From Geobacillus vulcani PSS1 (GTDB taxonomy: Bacteria; Bacillota; Bacilli; Bacillales; Anoxybacillaceae), in assembly GCF_000733845.1 (NCBI RefSeq), contig NZ_JPOI01000001.1:2853001-2917000 (forward strand): a DNA stretch of 64,000 nt, read 5' to 3'. The position numbers and the translations under genes were made by a program. Positions within the stretch are counted from its first letter, which is position 1; every line of letters starts with the position of its first letter. The notes under the pieces are model-generated. The model was not told where the DNA came from. It saw only the letters and a program-made list of their open reading frames with translations, and ran no database searches. Shown here one piece after another: positions 7,832-16,737 of this stretch.

Positions 7832-7998
7832 GTTCTTCTCCCCCTTTTCGTTTTGCCTGCCGATCCACTTGCCTATGCGCTTCAGGCGCGCCAGTTGGCC
7901 GGTGATGGAAGGGAACGTGTGGCTTCCCATCCTCGTTTTTCAAATCGAAACATTTGGCGGCATCGATCCTTCTTTTCGCACGTTCACTCACCGATGAG

Positions 7999-8081
7999 AG
8001 GGAAACGGCCGTTGTTCACCGACCTTCTAGGCTCGAGCGTGCTGGCCGTCTTCTCTGTTCCCTTGTGGCGGCCGTTTCCCT
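7999..8081. repeat. perfect 13-bp inverted repeat around the ypbS stop codon
   Basis: AGGGAAACGGCCG at 7999-8011 is exactly complementary to CGGCCGTTTCCCT at 8069-8081, with 57 nt between. The ypbS stop codon (8027) lies in the loop. There is no T-run, so it is probably a stable 3'-end structure rather than a standard terminator. Confidence 0.5.
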
Positions 8082-8338
8082 TCCAGCCGGCTCACATAGT
8101 CGCGCACCATTTCCAGCGTCACGTACCGGCGCGCCGGCACGAGGCCGCCTTTGGCCAGTTCGTTCATTTGTTTCGTCACTTCGTTGATCAGCTCGACCGT
8201 AAACGGCTCGCCGCGGCGGCAACGCTCGACCGCTTCTTCGATATGCCGCTCGCGCTCGGCATCGAGCATGGCAAACTTTTTCAAGACGGCATGCTGTTTT
8301 TGTACGTGGGCGGTAATCGCTTGATGCACTTCACTCAA
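8027..8338 (-). CDS. ypbS: YpbS family protein (DUF2533)
   Basis: A TTG start at 8338 overlaps the stop codon of the upstream 62-codon gene (TTGA). The 103-residue product begins LSEVHQAITAHVQKQHAVLKK, with the first residue read as Met. It is a helical, charged protein matching Bacillus YpbS in sequence, size and position downstream of dynA. No catalytic motif is visible. The tight coupling to the Cys-rich gene and dynA suggests a shared role with the dynamin. An in-frame ATG far upstream exists but would run through the previous gene. Confidence 0.75.
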   Translation of the reverse strand: MSEVHQAITAHVQKQHAVLKKFAMLDAERERHIEEAVERCRRGEPFTVELINEVTKQMNELAKGGLVPARRYVTLEMVRDYVSRLEGKRPPQGNREDGQHARA

Positions 8339-8523
8339 TGGCTCTCGTCCTTTCCTGCTTCTTTTTCCATCAACCGCTTGACGTTCGGTTTCGGTGTCCA
8401 ACAGTTGAACCGGTAGTTTGGTTTCGTCGCATAGCCAAGCCGGCGGCAATACGTGTAGAGCCCGTCGGCCCGTTTTTCGATGCCATAGTGGATGCATGTC
8501 GCACAAGCGTGAAACCGGTTCAT
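8335..8523 (-). CDS. Cys-rich 62-residue protein coupled to dynA
   Basis: The product begins MNRFHACATCIHYGIEKR and has four Cys residues in the order CATC, YC, NC within 36 residues. His and aromatic residues lie between them, suggesting a small zinc-binding or metal-binding fold. The start ATG overlaps the dynA stop codon by 4 nt, and the stop overlaps the ypbS start by 3 nt. All three genes are therefore translated as a chain. I do not recognise a named family. Its fixed position between a two-headed dynamin and ypbS makes it a candidate partner of the dynamin. Confidence 0.75.
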   Translation of the reverse strand: MNRFHACATCIHYGIEKRADGLYTYCRRLGYATKPNYRFNCWTPKPNVKRLMEKEAGKDESH

Positions 8524-11500
8524 GGCTGCGCCTCCTCGCTTTGAACGGGAAGAAGGCGGCGAAGCGCCGCTTCGATGCGGCGGAGCGTCTCACCGTCCCC
8601 CCTGTTGGCGAGCGCCGCCATCAAACCGTCCATATAGCTGTCGACTTGGTCGGCGAGCGCGGCGGCCAACGCGGCGACGGCCGTCTCGTATTGCTCACTA
8701 TAAGCGGAGACGATCCGCTCTTTTTGCTCGGCCAAATACTGATCGACCGGCTCCATGAGCGCGGTTTCGATTTCCTCTTTCATCCGCCGCTTTTCATCGC
8801 GTTCAAAAAACGATTTGGCGTTTTTATAGAGCGAAAGCGCCTTGGCAAACCGCGCCCGATCCACATCGCTAAGGGCGTTGGCGAACTCCGGCGCCGCAAA
8901 AACAGCCGTTTCCGGCGGCGTAAGAGCCACTGACGGATCGAGGCTTCGAAGCTCACGGCCAAGACGGGCAAACTGCTCATCCAGCCGCTTGCGCAAAAAG
9001 GCCTCTACCCGCAAGCTTGTCGCCCTCATCTCCTGCGCCAAATCAAAGCCGACCGCCGCAAGCAGCTCGTCAAGACAGCGCGCAAGCACTTGGCGCATCG
9101 GCCCTTGGCCGTCGCGGAGCACCGATGGATGGAACGCTTCCTTAAACAGATCGTTCAAGCGCAGGAACACGCGCTGTTTCACGTAATAGAGCAGCTCCTC
9201 CACCTCTTGGCGAAGCGCTTGCCGGCCGTGGGCGTCATCGGCGCCGGCGAGCAGCGCATGCATCTCTTCGCGAATGCGCGCCAGCATTTGTTGTTTGGCC
9301 GCTTTTTCCGCCTCACTCTGTCCAGCGGCCCGAGCGTACTCTGCGGCTGCCTGATGCGCCCGCGCAAGCTCAGCGCAGGCGCTCTCGACCGCCACTTCGG
9401 CCAGCTCTTCGGTCAAGAAGCGGAAAAAATCGGCCTCAAAAGCGGGCAGCCCTGAATCCGCCAAAACGTCGTGCGACACGGGCCCCGCCCCGGTTTTCTC
9501 CGCCAGCGCCAGACGGCTCGAGAGCGCATAAAGGCGCGGAAAACGGATGCCGAAGCGGGCGAGTTCGCTGTTCATGTAGGAGACGACCGCATCGAGCTCC
9601 TCCCGCGACTGAGCCAAATCAGCGGCGTTGATGACAAAAAACATTTTGTCAAGGGAAAACGCATCCTTAACGCGCCCGAGCTGAAGCAAAAATTCGCGAT
9701 CCGCTTTCGAAAAGGCATGGTTGTAGTACGTCACAAACAGCAGCGCATCGGCATTCTTCATATAATGGAACGCCACTCCGGTATGCCGGGCGTTGAGCGA
9801 ATCGACCCCCGGCGTATCGACAAGCGTCACCCCTTGGCGGGTGAGCGGGCAATCGGCATACAGGACGACCTCGTCTAAGAAACACGACACCGCCTCATCC
9901 GCGACATACCGCTCTAATTCGTCAAAGCCGACCGACAGCGCCGCGCCGAGCTGGCCGCCCATCCGCTCATAACCGGCCGCAACGGCCGCCAAAAAGGCAA
10001 GGTGCGGCTTTTGCGCCGGATGCATTGCTCCGGATTCAGCGATGCGGGCGCAAAGGCGAAGCGCCTCCTCCCATGTATCGGCCTCCAGTCCAAACTGGCG
10101 AAGCGAGGCTTGAACATCCTCCCACATTTGCCGCTCGCTTTTGACGTTGACCACCGCCATTCCGTGCGGATGCTCTTGGTCAGGCGGCGCGATTTTGCTG
10201 ATGGCAGCGGTTGTCGGATTGGGCGATGAAGGCAAAAGCGGCGCGCCGAGCAAGGCGTTGGCGAGCGACGATTTACCGGCGCTGAAAGCACCAAACAAAG
10301 CGACCGTAAACGAGCGCTCACGGAGCCGCCGCGCTTTGACGCGCAGCGGGCTGGCAAAACGAGAGAGCAGTTCGGACTGCTCGAGCCAAGCGGCCGCCGC
10401 CTCCAGCCGCTCGGCCGCTTCTTCGCTTCGCAGTTTTTGTCCGCTAGGCCGCGCCCGCGAGAAATCGTCCCGTTCTCCCGCCGCCCGGCTGCCGGCCGCT
10501 CTTTTCTGACTGAGCGCTTGCTCTTCGGAAACACGATTCATGGTCTCCCGCGGCTCATGCGGCCGCACCGCCGCCTCGGCATGGCGCGCCCTCTGGAATG
10601 AAGGGGCGGCGGTCAGCACAGCCAGCTGTTTTTCATCGAGCGTTTGGCCATCGTTAGGGGTGGGGGCGGCGAGCAGCTGCTCGAGCATGTGACGCCGCTC
10701 TTCCCGCTCCGCTTCAAGGCGGGCCAAATGGGCGGCGAGCTCCGCTTTTTCGCGCGCTGCCGACAGCTTGACGCGCAATGCCGCGATTTGCTCGGCCGCC
10801 CGGTTGGCCGCTTGTTCCCCAAGCTCCGCCACCAAAGCGAGCGCTGAGTCGCGGTACCGTTTTTTGAGCGCCGCCGCGACATCATCGGTATAATTCAACA
10901 GCGCCGCACCGCGCGAATCCGTTCCGTGTTTGACGAGGCCTGCAAGCAGCGATTCATCCCACTCCACCGTCCACTGTTGACACTTGCCAAGCCAGGCGGC
11001 ATCGGCATCCCACTCATTTCCAAACCGCAGCAGCAATTGGCGGACATGCCATTCGATCTGCGCGGTCGCCTGTGCTTTCACGCTCTCATAAAACGCCGCC
11101 AACCGCCGTTTGCGCTCCTCTTCCGTCTTCGTCTTGGAAAACAGCCACCCGACCTTAAAGCTAGTCTGCATGGCTTCCAAGTACGCCCCGGCCCGCTCTC
11201 TCGTTTCAAACGGCATTAAATAAGCATTGTGCAGCACGCGCTCCAGCTCCGTGCGAAACGACTCTTCCAGCCGCGCCGCCGCCGTTTGCGTCTCGGCAAG
11301 CTCGACTTCCAAGCGATGGAGCTCTTCGGCGGCCGCCTCACCCGCAACGCCGCCAAGCGCCGCAAGCCGCTCCTGCATCTCTTGCGCCAACTTCTCATGC
11401 TGAGCGCACAACTGCTCAAGATGGCGGGCGACGATCCATTTCAACGATGATTCAGCGCCGCGAACGAGCCATTCGTCCTTGTCGGCAAACAGCCGGCGCA

Positions 11501-12275
11501 AGCAACTTGACAACGCCTGCCACTCGCTGTGCGGATGGGACGGCGCTTTCAACGAGAGGAAAAACAGTCCGGCCGCCTCGATCCCCCAACGTTGGAACGC
11601 CTCGACCGCCGAAGCGCGAAACGCCGCGAATGGCAGCTCCTCATCGCGATGTTTGTCAATTTGATTGATGACCAAATACACCGTTTTTCCTTCATCGGTC
11701 AACTGTTTCGTAAATTGAACGTTTAATTCCGCCTGGACATGGTTATAATCCATAACATAAAAGATGACATCAGCAAGATGGAGGGCCGACTCCGTCGCCA
11801 GCCGGTGGGCGTCGTCCGTCGAGTCGATGCCCGGCGTGTCCAGGATGGCGACGCCCGGCGGAATGGCGCCCGTTTCACGGCTGATTTCAATCCACTCGAT
11901 CGTCTCCCCGTCCCGGCATTGCGCGCGGATGAGGTCCGGATCATACGGCGGTTCGTACTCCACCGGCGCCTCGCGGCGATAAAAGACGCGCACATAATCC
12001 CGGCCGGCCTTCACTTTCACAAGATTGGCGCTCGTCGGAATCGGGCTCGACGGCAGCAGCGGCTCACCGAGCAGCGCATTAATCAAGCTGGATTTGCCGG
12101 CGGAAAAATGGCCGCAAAAGGCGACAACGAGCTCCCCGGCCGCCGTTTTTTCAATGAGCTGCTTCACTTTACTGGCATTATCTGAATCCCCCGTTTGATG
12201 GAGCAGCTCATGCATCTTCATCATTTTCGCCAGCCACGGCCGCAATGACGGCGGTCTAACAGCAACATTCCCCAT
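8520..12275 (-). CDS. dynA: two-headed bacterial dynamin-like protein DynA
   Basis: The 1251-residue protein contains two complete dynamin-type GTPase halves. The first has the P-loop GHFSAGKSSLINALLG near residue 55, DTPGIDST for G3 and NQID for G4. The second has FGAFSAGKSSLANALLG near residue 660, DTPGVDS and NAAD. Long helical stalk regions follow each GTPase. This is the layout of B. subtilis DynA (YpbR, about 1190 residues), which tethers and fuses membranes and helps cells withstand membrane stress and phage. It is cytosolic and membrane-associated. Starting at 12275, it heads an operon with the Cys-rich gene and ypbS, and a terminator separates it from bpsB. Confidence 0.95.
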   Translation of the reverse strand: MGNVAVRPPSLRPWLAKMMKMHELLHQTGDSDNASKVKQLIEKTAAGELVVAFCGHFSAGKSSLINALLGEPLLPSSPIPTSANLVKVKAGRDYVRVFYRREAPVEYEPPYDPDLIRAQCRDGETIEWIEISRETGAIPPGVAILDTPGIDSTDDAHRLATESALHLADVIFYVMDYNHVQAELNVQFTKQLTDEGKTVYLVINQIDKHRDEELPFAAFRASAVEAFQRWGIEAAGLFFLSLKAPSHPHSEWQALSSCLRRLFADKDEWLVRGAESSLKWIVARHLEQLCAQHEKLAQEMQERLAALGGVAGEAAAEELHRLEVELAETQTAAARLEESFRTELERVLHNAYLMPFETRERAGAYLEAMQTSFKVGWLFSKTKTEEERKRRLAAFYESVKAQATAQIEWHVRQLLLRFGNEWDADAAWLGKCQQWTVEWDESLLAGLVKHGTDSRGAALLNYTDDVAAALKKRYRDSALALVAELGEQAANRAAEQIAALRVKLSAAREKAELAAHLARLEAEREERRHMLEQLLAAPTPNDGQTLDEKQLAVLTAAPSFQRARHAEAAVRPHEPRETMNRVSEEQALSQKRAAGSRAAGERDDFSRARPSGQKLRSEEAAERLEAAAAWLEQSELLSRFASPLRVKARRLRERSFTVALFGAFSAGKSSLANALLGAPLLPSSPNPTTAAISKIAPPDQEHPHGMAVVNVKSERQMWEDVQASLRQFGLEADTWEEALRLCARIAESGAMHPAQKPHLAFLAAVAAGYERMGGQLGAALSVGFDELERYVADEAVSCFLDEVVLYADCPLTRQGVTLVDTPGVDSLNARHTGVAFHYMKNADALLFVTYYNHAFSKADREFLLQLGRVKDAFSLDKMFFVINAADLAQSREELDAVVSYMNSELARFGIRFPRLYALSSRLALAEKTGAGPVSHDVLADSGLPAFEADFFRFLTEELAEVAVESACAELARAHQAAAEYARAAGQSEAEKAAKQQMLARIREEMHALLAGADDAHGRQALRQEVEELLYYVKQRVFLRLNDLFKEAFHPSVLRDGQGPMRQVLARCLDELLAAVGFDLAQEMRATSLRVEAFLRKRLDEQFARLGRELRSLDPSVALTPPETAVFAAPEFANALSDVDRARFAKALSLYKNAKSFFERDEKRRMKEEIETALMEPVDQYLAEQKERIVSAYSEQYETAVAALAAALADQVDSYMDGLMAALANRGDGETLRRIEAALRRLLPVQSEEAQP

Positions 12276-12353
12276 GATTCAAACCCCTTTGTTTCCGTCA
12301 ATGTCATTTACATTCATTTTACTGCATTTTGTCCCGTTTCCCAATAGGAAAAA

Positions 12354-12384
12354 CGAAAAATCCCGCCCATCAACAAGGCGGGAG
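12354..12384 (-). terminator. terminator after bpsB
   Basis: On the minus strand CTCCCGCC pairs with GGGCGGGA across a short loop, followed by five T residues. It separates the bpsA-bpsB transcript from dynA. Confidence 0.8.
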
Positions 12385-12433
12385 CGCATTGAAACATCGA
12401 TCAACAGGGAAATGAGGGCTTCTCTCCATCTTT

Positions 12434-13006
12434 TTAGGAGGGCGTCAACCTTCGGGAGATGCTTGGCCAAAAGCGCGGCCGGGTGCGAAACGCTTCCTGA
12501 TAGTCTGTCAACGCCGCCAATGCCCGCTCCTCTGTTTTGATGCGAACCAACAGCAGCAACGCATTAAGAAATGAAAAGACAACGGCCGTCAGCCGCGCCT
12601 GAAACAAAAGCGGCAGCAGCGCGATCTCCAACATGACGACCGCATAGTTCGGATGACGAATCCACCGGTATGGCCCTTTTTTCACGACCGGGCGGTTGGG
12701 CACAATCAAAATTTTCGTATTCCAAAAGCGGCCGAGCGACAAAATCGTCCACGTGCGCAGCCCTTCGACGGCGAGAAAGAGTGGAAACAAAAGCGGCCAG
12801 CGCCGCGACGGGCGGGCGCCTTTTCGAAGCGCCTCGACAGCCAGCGACAAAAGAAAGAGCACATGGAGCGACACAAGCCACGGATAATGGCGGGCGCCCA
12901 CCTCTTTCGCCCCGAGCGCTTTCACATACCGTTCGTTCCGTTTCGCAAGCCAAAGCTCAACCAAACGCATCCCGACCACCGCGAAAAACACGAAGGCAAA
13001 CCGCAT
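12434..13006 (-). CDS. bpsB: isoprenylcysteine-carboxyl-methyltransferase-like alkylpyrone O-methyltransferase BpsB (YpbQ)
   Basis: The protein of about 190 residues is a polytopic membrane protein with hydrophobic segments near residues 1-15, 43-60, 70-90 and 130-165. It carries the ICMT-family core KKGPYRWIRHPNYAVVMLE, which forms part of the SAM-binding site. It matches B. subtilis YpbQ/BpsB, which methylates alkylpyrones made by BpsA. Among several ATG codons (13021, 13012, 13009, 13006) the last is best spaced from GGGAGGA, starting MRFAFVFF. It directly follows bpsA, so enzyme and modifier are co-expressed. Confidence 0.88.
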   Translation of the reverse strand: MRFAFVFFAVVGMRLVELWLAKRNERYVKALGAKEVGARHYPWLVSLHVLFLLSLAVEALRKGARPSRRWPLLFPLFLAVEGLRTWTILSLGRFWNTKILIVPNRPVVKKGPYRWIRHPNYAVVMLEIALLPLLFQARLTAVVFSFLNALLLLVRIKTEERALAALTDYQEAFRTRPRFWPSISRRLTPS

Positions 13007-13008
13007 CA

Positions 13009-14076
13009 TCATTCCTCCCATTTGAGCAGCACCATCTCGGCGCTAAAGCCGGGGCCGAGGGCAACGAGCAGCCCATACCCGGGCGCAAGCGGCTGCCGCA
13101 TCACTTCCTCCAGCACAAAATAAACGGTGGCTGACGACATATTGCCATATCGGGCCAACACCTCTCTGGCCGCCTTGGTCTGTTCCATGCCGAATCCGAA
13201 CGCTTCCTCATACGCCTCAATCACCTTTTTCCCGCCCGGGTGGGCGATAAAATAGCGAAGGTCGCGAAGCCTCAGCCCGTTCTCCTGCAAAAACGACTCC
13301 ACTTGCGGGCGCAGCCATGCGCGGACGATCGACGGAATGTCTTTTGAAAAGACGACAAACAGCCCTTCATCACGAATCTCCCACCCCATCACATCTTCCG
13401 AGCGAGGCATCAGCGCCGATCGGGCGGCGATGATGCGCGGCGCGCCGCTGTTTGGCGCTGCTTCATCGCCGGCGACAAGCACACAGGCCACGCCGTCGGA
13501 AAAAAGCGATGTGCCGATCACATTGCTTTTGGATACGTCATTCGCCTGAAATGTCAAACTGCAAAACTCAGCGGCAATCACAAGCGCCTTCGCCTTCGGA
13601 AACGCCCGGCAATAATCGGCCGCCCGCGCAAGGCCCGCTGCCCCGCCCGCACAGCCGAGCCCCCAAACCGGCACCCGCACGGCGGAAGGAGAAAACGGCA
13701 GCACGTTCATCAGCCGGGCCTCGATGCTTGGCGTGGACAAACCGGTCGTTGAGATGTAAAACAGCGCATCGACCGCCTCATGGGGAATCGGGCCGTCAGG
13801 GGTGTTCTGCAAGCAGTTGTTGGCTGCCTCGCCGCTGTAGCGGACGGCGAGATCCATATACACGGCATTTTTCTCGCCGAAACCGCGCGGTGTGCTGTAC
13901 CAGGCAAGCGGCTGAACAAACGTGCGCGTCCGAATGCCGCCGTTGTCAAAGGCCTGCAGCAGCCGCTCGGCGCGCCCGAGGCGCCCGGCAAACAGCCCGG
14001 CGACATGCCGCTTCACTTCGTCTTGGGAAACGATATATGGCATCGTTGCCGTGCCGATCGATAAAAGGGTCGGCAT
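13009..14076 (-). CDS. bpsA: type III polyketide synthase BpsA (BcsA)
   Basis: The 355-residue product is a chalcone-synthase-fold enzyme of normal length. The nucleophile lies in WGLGCAGGAAGLARA (Cys142). The catalytic His lies in YFIAHPGGKKVIEAYEEAFG and the Asn in RYGNMSSATVYF, completing the Cys-His-Asn triad. B. subtilis BpsA condenses fatty acyl-CoA starters with malonyl-CoA to give triketide alkylpyrones. Its partner methyltransferase bpsB follows immediately. The start at 14076 is ATG. The gene lies downstream of a terminator and is expected to have its own promoter in the 130-nt gap upstream. Confidence 0.93.
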   Translation of the reverse strand: MPTLLSIGTATMPYIVSQDEVKRHVAGLFAGRLGRAERLLQAFDNGGIRTRTFVQPLAWYSTPRGFGEKNAVYMDLAVRYSGEAANNCLQNTPDGPIPHEAVDALFYISTTGLSTPSIEARLMNVLPFSPSAVRVPVWGLGCAGGAAGLARAADYCRAFPKAKALVIAAEFCSLTFQANDVSKSNVIGTSLFSDGVACVLVAGDEAAPNSGAPRIIAARSALMPRSEDVMGWEIRDEGLFVVFSKDIPSIVRAWLRPQVESFLQENGLRLRDLRYFIAHPGGKKVIEAYEEAFGFGMEQTKAAREVLARYGNMSSATVYFVLEEVMRQPLAPGYGLLVALGPGFSAEMVLLKWEE

Positions 14077-14203
14077 ACCAACACCTCGGTTTGTTCCTCT
14101 TTTTGCTTAGGATGCGCAAAAAAGCAAACCATATGCAGACAAAAAGCATCCCGTGCGTCTTATGATTGGAAAACCGCTGATCATCCAAAAGAAGGACACA
14201 TGC

Positions 14204-14238
14204 AAAAAACAGGCGCGGACAAAGCCGGCCTGTTTTTT
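14204..14238. terminator. bidirectional terminator below the coiled-coil gene
   Basis: AAAAAACAGGC and GCCTGTTTTTT form an 11-bp stem across a 13-nt loop. It ends the coiled-coil gene transcript before the bpsA promoter region. Confidence 0.85.
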
Positions 14239-14286
14239 GGGAAGGAAAACGGTCTCAAGTGAGGATATGAACTGAGATGCTTAGCG

Positions 14287-15273
14287 TTATTTCGCTTTTA
14301 AAGCGCGGATTTCGCTCTCATGCTCAAGCAGATGCAACGCGAGGGATTGAAGAACGAGCTCTTGCCTAGCTTGTCCGGTGATGATTTCATCGATTTTCTG
14401 CTGCATTTGGGCAACGGTTTGCTTGATCGTTGACACGTCTCGCAGCGTCTCCAATGTCTCCATAACGGCTTGCCGAATAAACGGCAATTCGGCGACATCT
14501 TCCTTTGTTGCCATCGTCTGCTCGACGCGCTCAACGCGTTCCTCCATGCGCCCGAGGCGCGCATCCATGTGCTCAATGCGTTCTTCCATGCGCTCCATAC
14601 GGGCATCCATGTGCTCGAAGCGCTCTTCCATGCGTCCCATGCGGGCATCCGTGTGCTCAACGCGCTCTTCCATACGCCCAACGCGCGCATCCAACGACCC
14701 CACATCCTCCCGCATGGCCACCACCGTTTGTTCCAGCTGCCCCAGGCGTTCGTTCGTCTGCGCCACGTCTTCTTTCGTCGCCATCGTCTGCTCGACGCGC
14801 TCAACGCGTTCTTCCATGCGTCCCATGCGGGCATCCATGTGCTCAACGCGTTCCTCCATGCGTCCGACGCGCGCATCCAACGACGCCACATCCTCCCGCA
14901 CGGCCACCACCGTTTGTTCCAGATGCCCGAGGCGTTCGTTCGTCTGCGCCACATCTTCTTTCGTCGCCATCGTCTGCTCGACGCGCTCAACGCGTTCTTC
15001 CATGCGCCCCATGCGGACATCCATGTGCTCGAAGCGCTCTTCCATGCGCCCAACGCGTGCATCCAACGACGCCACATCCTCCCGCATGGCCACCACCGTT
15101 TGTTCCAGCTGCCCGAGGCGTTCGTTCGTCTGCGCCACGTCTTCTTTCACCGCGGTCATCGTCTGTTCAAGCCGCTCGATGCGCTCATTCGCCCGGGCGA
15201 TGTCGGACTTCGTTGCCATCTCCGCCCGCATTTGCCGCAGCTCGTCAAACAGGCGCACCACCCATTCGTCCAT
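14287..15273 (-). CDS. tandem-repeat coiled-coil protein, unknown function
   Basis: The 328-residue protein starts MDEWVVRLFDELRQMRAEM and is almost entirely heptad-patterned. Residues 43-256 are three tandem copies of one unit that begins KEDVAQTNERLGQLEQTV and ends ERVERVEQTMAT. The first two copies are 62 residues long. The third is 90 residues, because a 14-residue sub-unit (GRMEERxEHMDARM) is present two extra times. A non-repetitive C-terminal domain (residues 257-328) follows. There is no signal peptide or membrane segment. The start has AGAAGGAGGTG upstream. I do not recognise a function; a structural or scaffold role is inferred from the coiled coil. Confidence 0.8.
   Translation of the reverse strand: MDEWVVRLFDELRQMRAEMATKSDIARANERIERLEQTMTAVKEDVAQTNERLGQLEQTVVAMREDVASLDARVGRMEERFEHMDVRMGRMEERVERVEQTMATKEDVAQTNERLGHLEQTVVAVREDVASLDARVGRMEERVEHMDARMGRMEERVERVEQTMATKEDVAQTNERLGQLEQTVVAMREDVGSLDARVGRMEERVEHTDARMGRMEERFEHMDARMERMEERIEHMDARLGRMEERVERVEQTMATKEDVAELPFIRQAVMETLETLRDVSTIKQTVAQMQQKIDEIITGQARQELVLQSLALHLLEHESEIRALKAK
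14506..15147 (-). repeat. three near-identical direct repeats (186, 186 and 270 bp) inside the coiled-coil gene
   Basis: The repeats occupy 14962-15147, 14776-14961 and 14506-14775, with a nested 42-bp sub-repeat. Copies differ by only a few residues (for example GQLEQ against GHLEQ), so they look recently duplicated or homogenised. Because the repeats lack stop codons, all three + strand frames are also open here, which is an artefact. Confidence 0.9.
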
Positions 15274-15353
15274 GGTTTCACCTCCTTCTCCCTTTCCATT
15301 ATATCATCGCACTTCCACCATCTTCTACTCTTTTCTCTACAAATCGACACGCA

Positions 15354-15399
15354 ACAAAAAAGCCCTCTTTGCTTCCCAAGCTGATCGCGGGAAGCAAAG
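15354..15399 (-). terminator. terminator after pbuX
   Basis: On the minus strand CTTTGCTTCCC pairs with GGGAAGCAAAG across an 11-nt loop, followed within a few bases by six T residues. It ends the xpt-pbuX operon. Confidence 0.85.
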
Positions 15400-15429
15400 A
15401 CGGCGATGAAACTGATGACCTTTACACGT

Positions 15430-16737
15430 TTACGAGATTTTTTGTTCCTGCAGCGGCAGTGCAGCCGATTTTCTTACCTTACCGAAATGGAAGACAGCAT
15501 TTAAGATGATGGCCGTCATGCTGCCAGCGACGATGCCGCTGTCCGTCAAAATGCGGAGGCCAGCCGGGAGCTCGGCAAACAAGTTCGGCACCGCCGTCAC
15601 CCCGAGCCCGACGCCGATCGAGCAGGCGATAATGAGCAAGTTTTCTTGCACCGCCAAGTCAACGTGGCTTAGCATTTTCACGCCGTAGGCGATGACCATG
15701 CCAAACATGGCGAGCATCGCCCCACCGAGCACTGGGGCTGGAATGATCGTCGCCACGGCCGCGATTTTCGGCACAAATCCAAGCAAGATGAGAAACAGAG
15801 CGGCGGCGTAAATGACGTTTCGCGTTTTCACGCCCGACAACTGCACAAGGCCGACGTTTTGCGAGTATGTCGTATACGGGAACGCATTGAGCAGCCCGCC
15901 GATCATGATCGCCAATCCTTCGGCGCGGTAGCCGCCCGCCAAATCCTCATCCGTCAGCCGACGGCGGCAAATGTCAGACAAAGCGAAGTAGACGCCGGTC
16001 GATTCAACGAGGCTGACGATGGCGACCAACACCATCGTCAACACGGCCGGGCCATGGAACGACGGAACGCCGAAATAAAACGGCTGCGGCAGGTGAACCC
16101 ACGACGCTGCGGCGACGGCTGTCCAGTCCACTTTTCCCATCGCGGCCGCGACAGCGGTACCGACGGCCATCCCAAGCAAAATAGCAATCGAACGGACAAA
16201 GCCTTTGAAGCAGCGGTAGAGCACAACAATAAGCGCGAGCACGCCAAACGACAACGCCAAGTTGGCCGGGTCACCGAAATCTTTCGCCCCTTGCCCGCCC
16301 GCCATATTGTTCACGGCTGCCGGAATGAGCGTCAAGCCGATCACCGTGACGACGGAACCGGTGACAACCGGCGGGAACAGCGCCCGCAGCTTGCCAAAAT
16401 ACGGGCTGATCAACACGACGACAAGCCCGGCGCAAAGGATCGACCCATACACGGCCGGCATTCCGTATTGTCCGCCGATGGCGATCATCGGCCCGACCGC
16501 TGTAAACGTACAGCCAAGCATGACCGGCAAGCCGATGCCAAACCATCGATTTTTCCATACTTGTAAAAGCGTTGCGATGCCGCATGTCAGTAGGTCAACG
16601 GCCACTAAATACGTAAGCTGCTCCCCCGACAGCCGAAGCGCGCCGCCGACGACAAGCGGGACAACGATCGCCCCGGCGTACATCGCCAACACATGCTGGA
16701 TGCCTAAGGACCCAATTTGCCACCATTTCATGTTCAT
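15430..16737 (-). CDS. pbuX: xanthine permease PbuX (NCS2 family)
   Basis: The 435-residue polytopic protein has about 12-14 hydrophobic segments. It carries the nucleobase-transporter signature around [20 protein letters not shown], preceded by the substrate-binding ESTGVYFAL segment. It matches bacterial xanthine/uric acid permeases in length. It imports xanthine for salvage by the product of the preceding gene. Its start ATG overlaps the xpt stop codon by 4 nt, so translation is coupled. The pair is controlled by the guanine riboswitch upstream of xpt, as in B. subtilis. Confidence 0.95.
   Translation of the reverse strand: MNMKWWQIGSLGIQHVLAMYAGAIVVPLVVGGALRLSGEQLTYLVAVDLLTCGIATLLQVWKNRWFGIGLPVMLGCTFTAVGPMIAIGGQYGMPAVYGSILCAGLVVVLISPYFGKLRALFPPVVTGSVVTVIGLTLIPAAVNNMAGGQGAKDFGDPANLALSFGVLALIVVLYRCFKGFVRSIAILLGMAVGTAVAAAMGKVDWTAVAAASWVHLPQPFYFGVPSFHGPAVLTMVLVAIVSLVESTGVYFALSDICRRRLTDEDLAGGYRAEGLAIMIGGLLNAFPYTTYSQNVGLVQLSGVKTRNVIYAAALFLILLGFVPKIAAVATIIPAPVLGGAMLAMFGMVIAYGVKMLSHVDLAVQENLLIIACSIGVGLGVTAVPNLFAELPAGLRILTDSGIVAGSMTAIILNAVFHFGKVRKSAALPLQEQKIS

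Noticed and set aside
14378..15509. Long + strand reading frames of 300-340 codons in two or more frames opposite the coiled-coil gene
   Set aside because: They exist only because the repeats lack stop codons on either strand; compositions are biased (Ser/Arg/Pro-Cys) and no ribosome-binding sites precede them.
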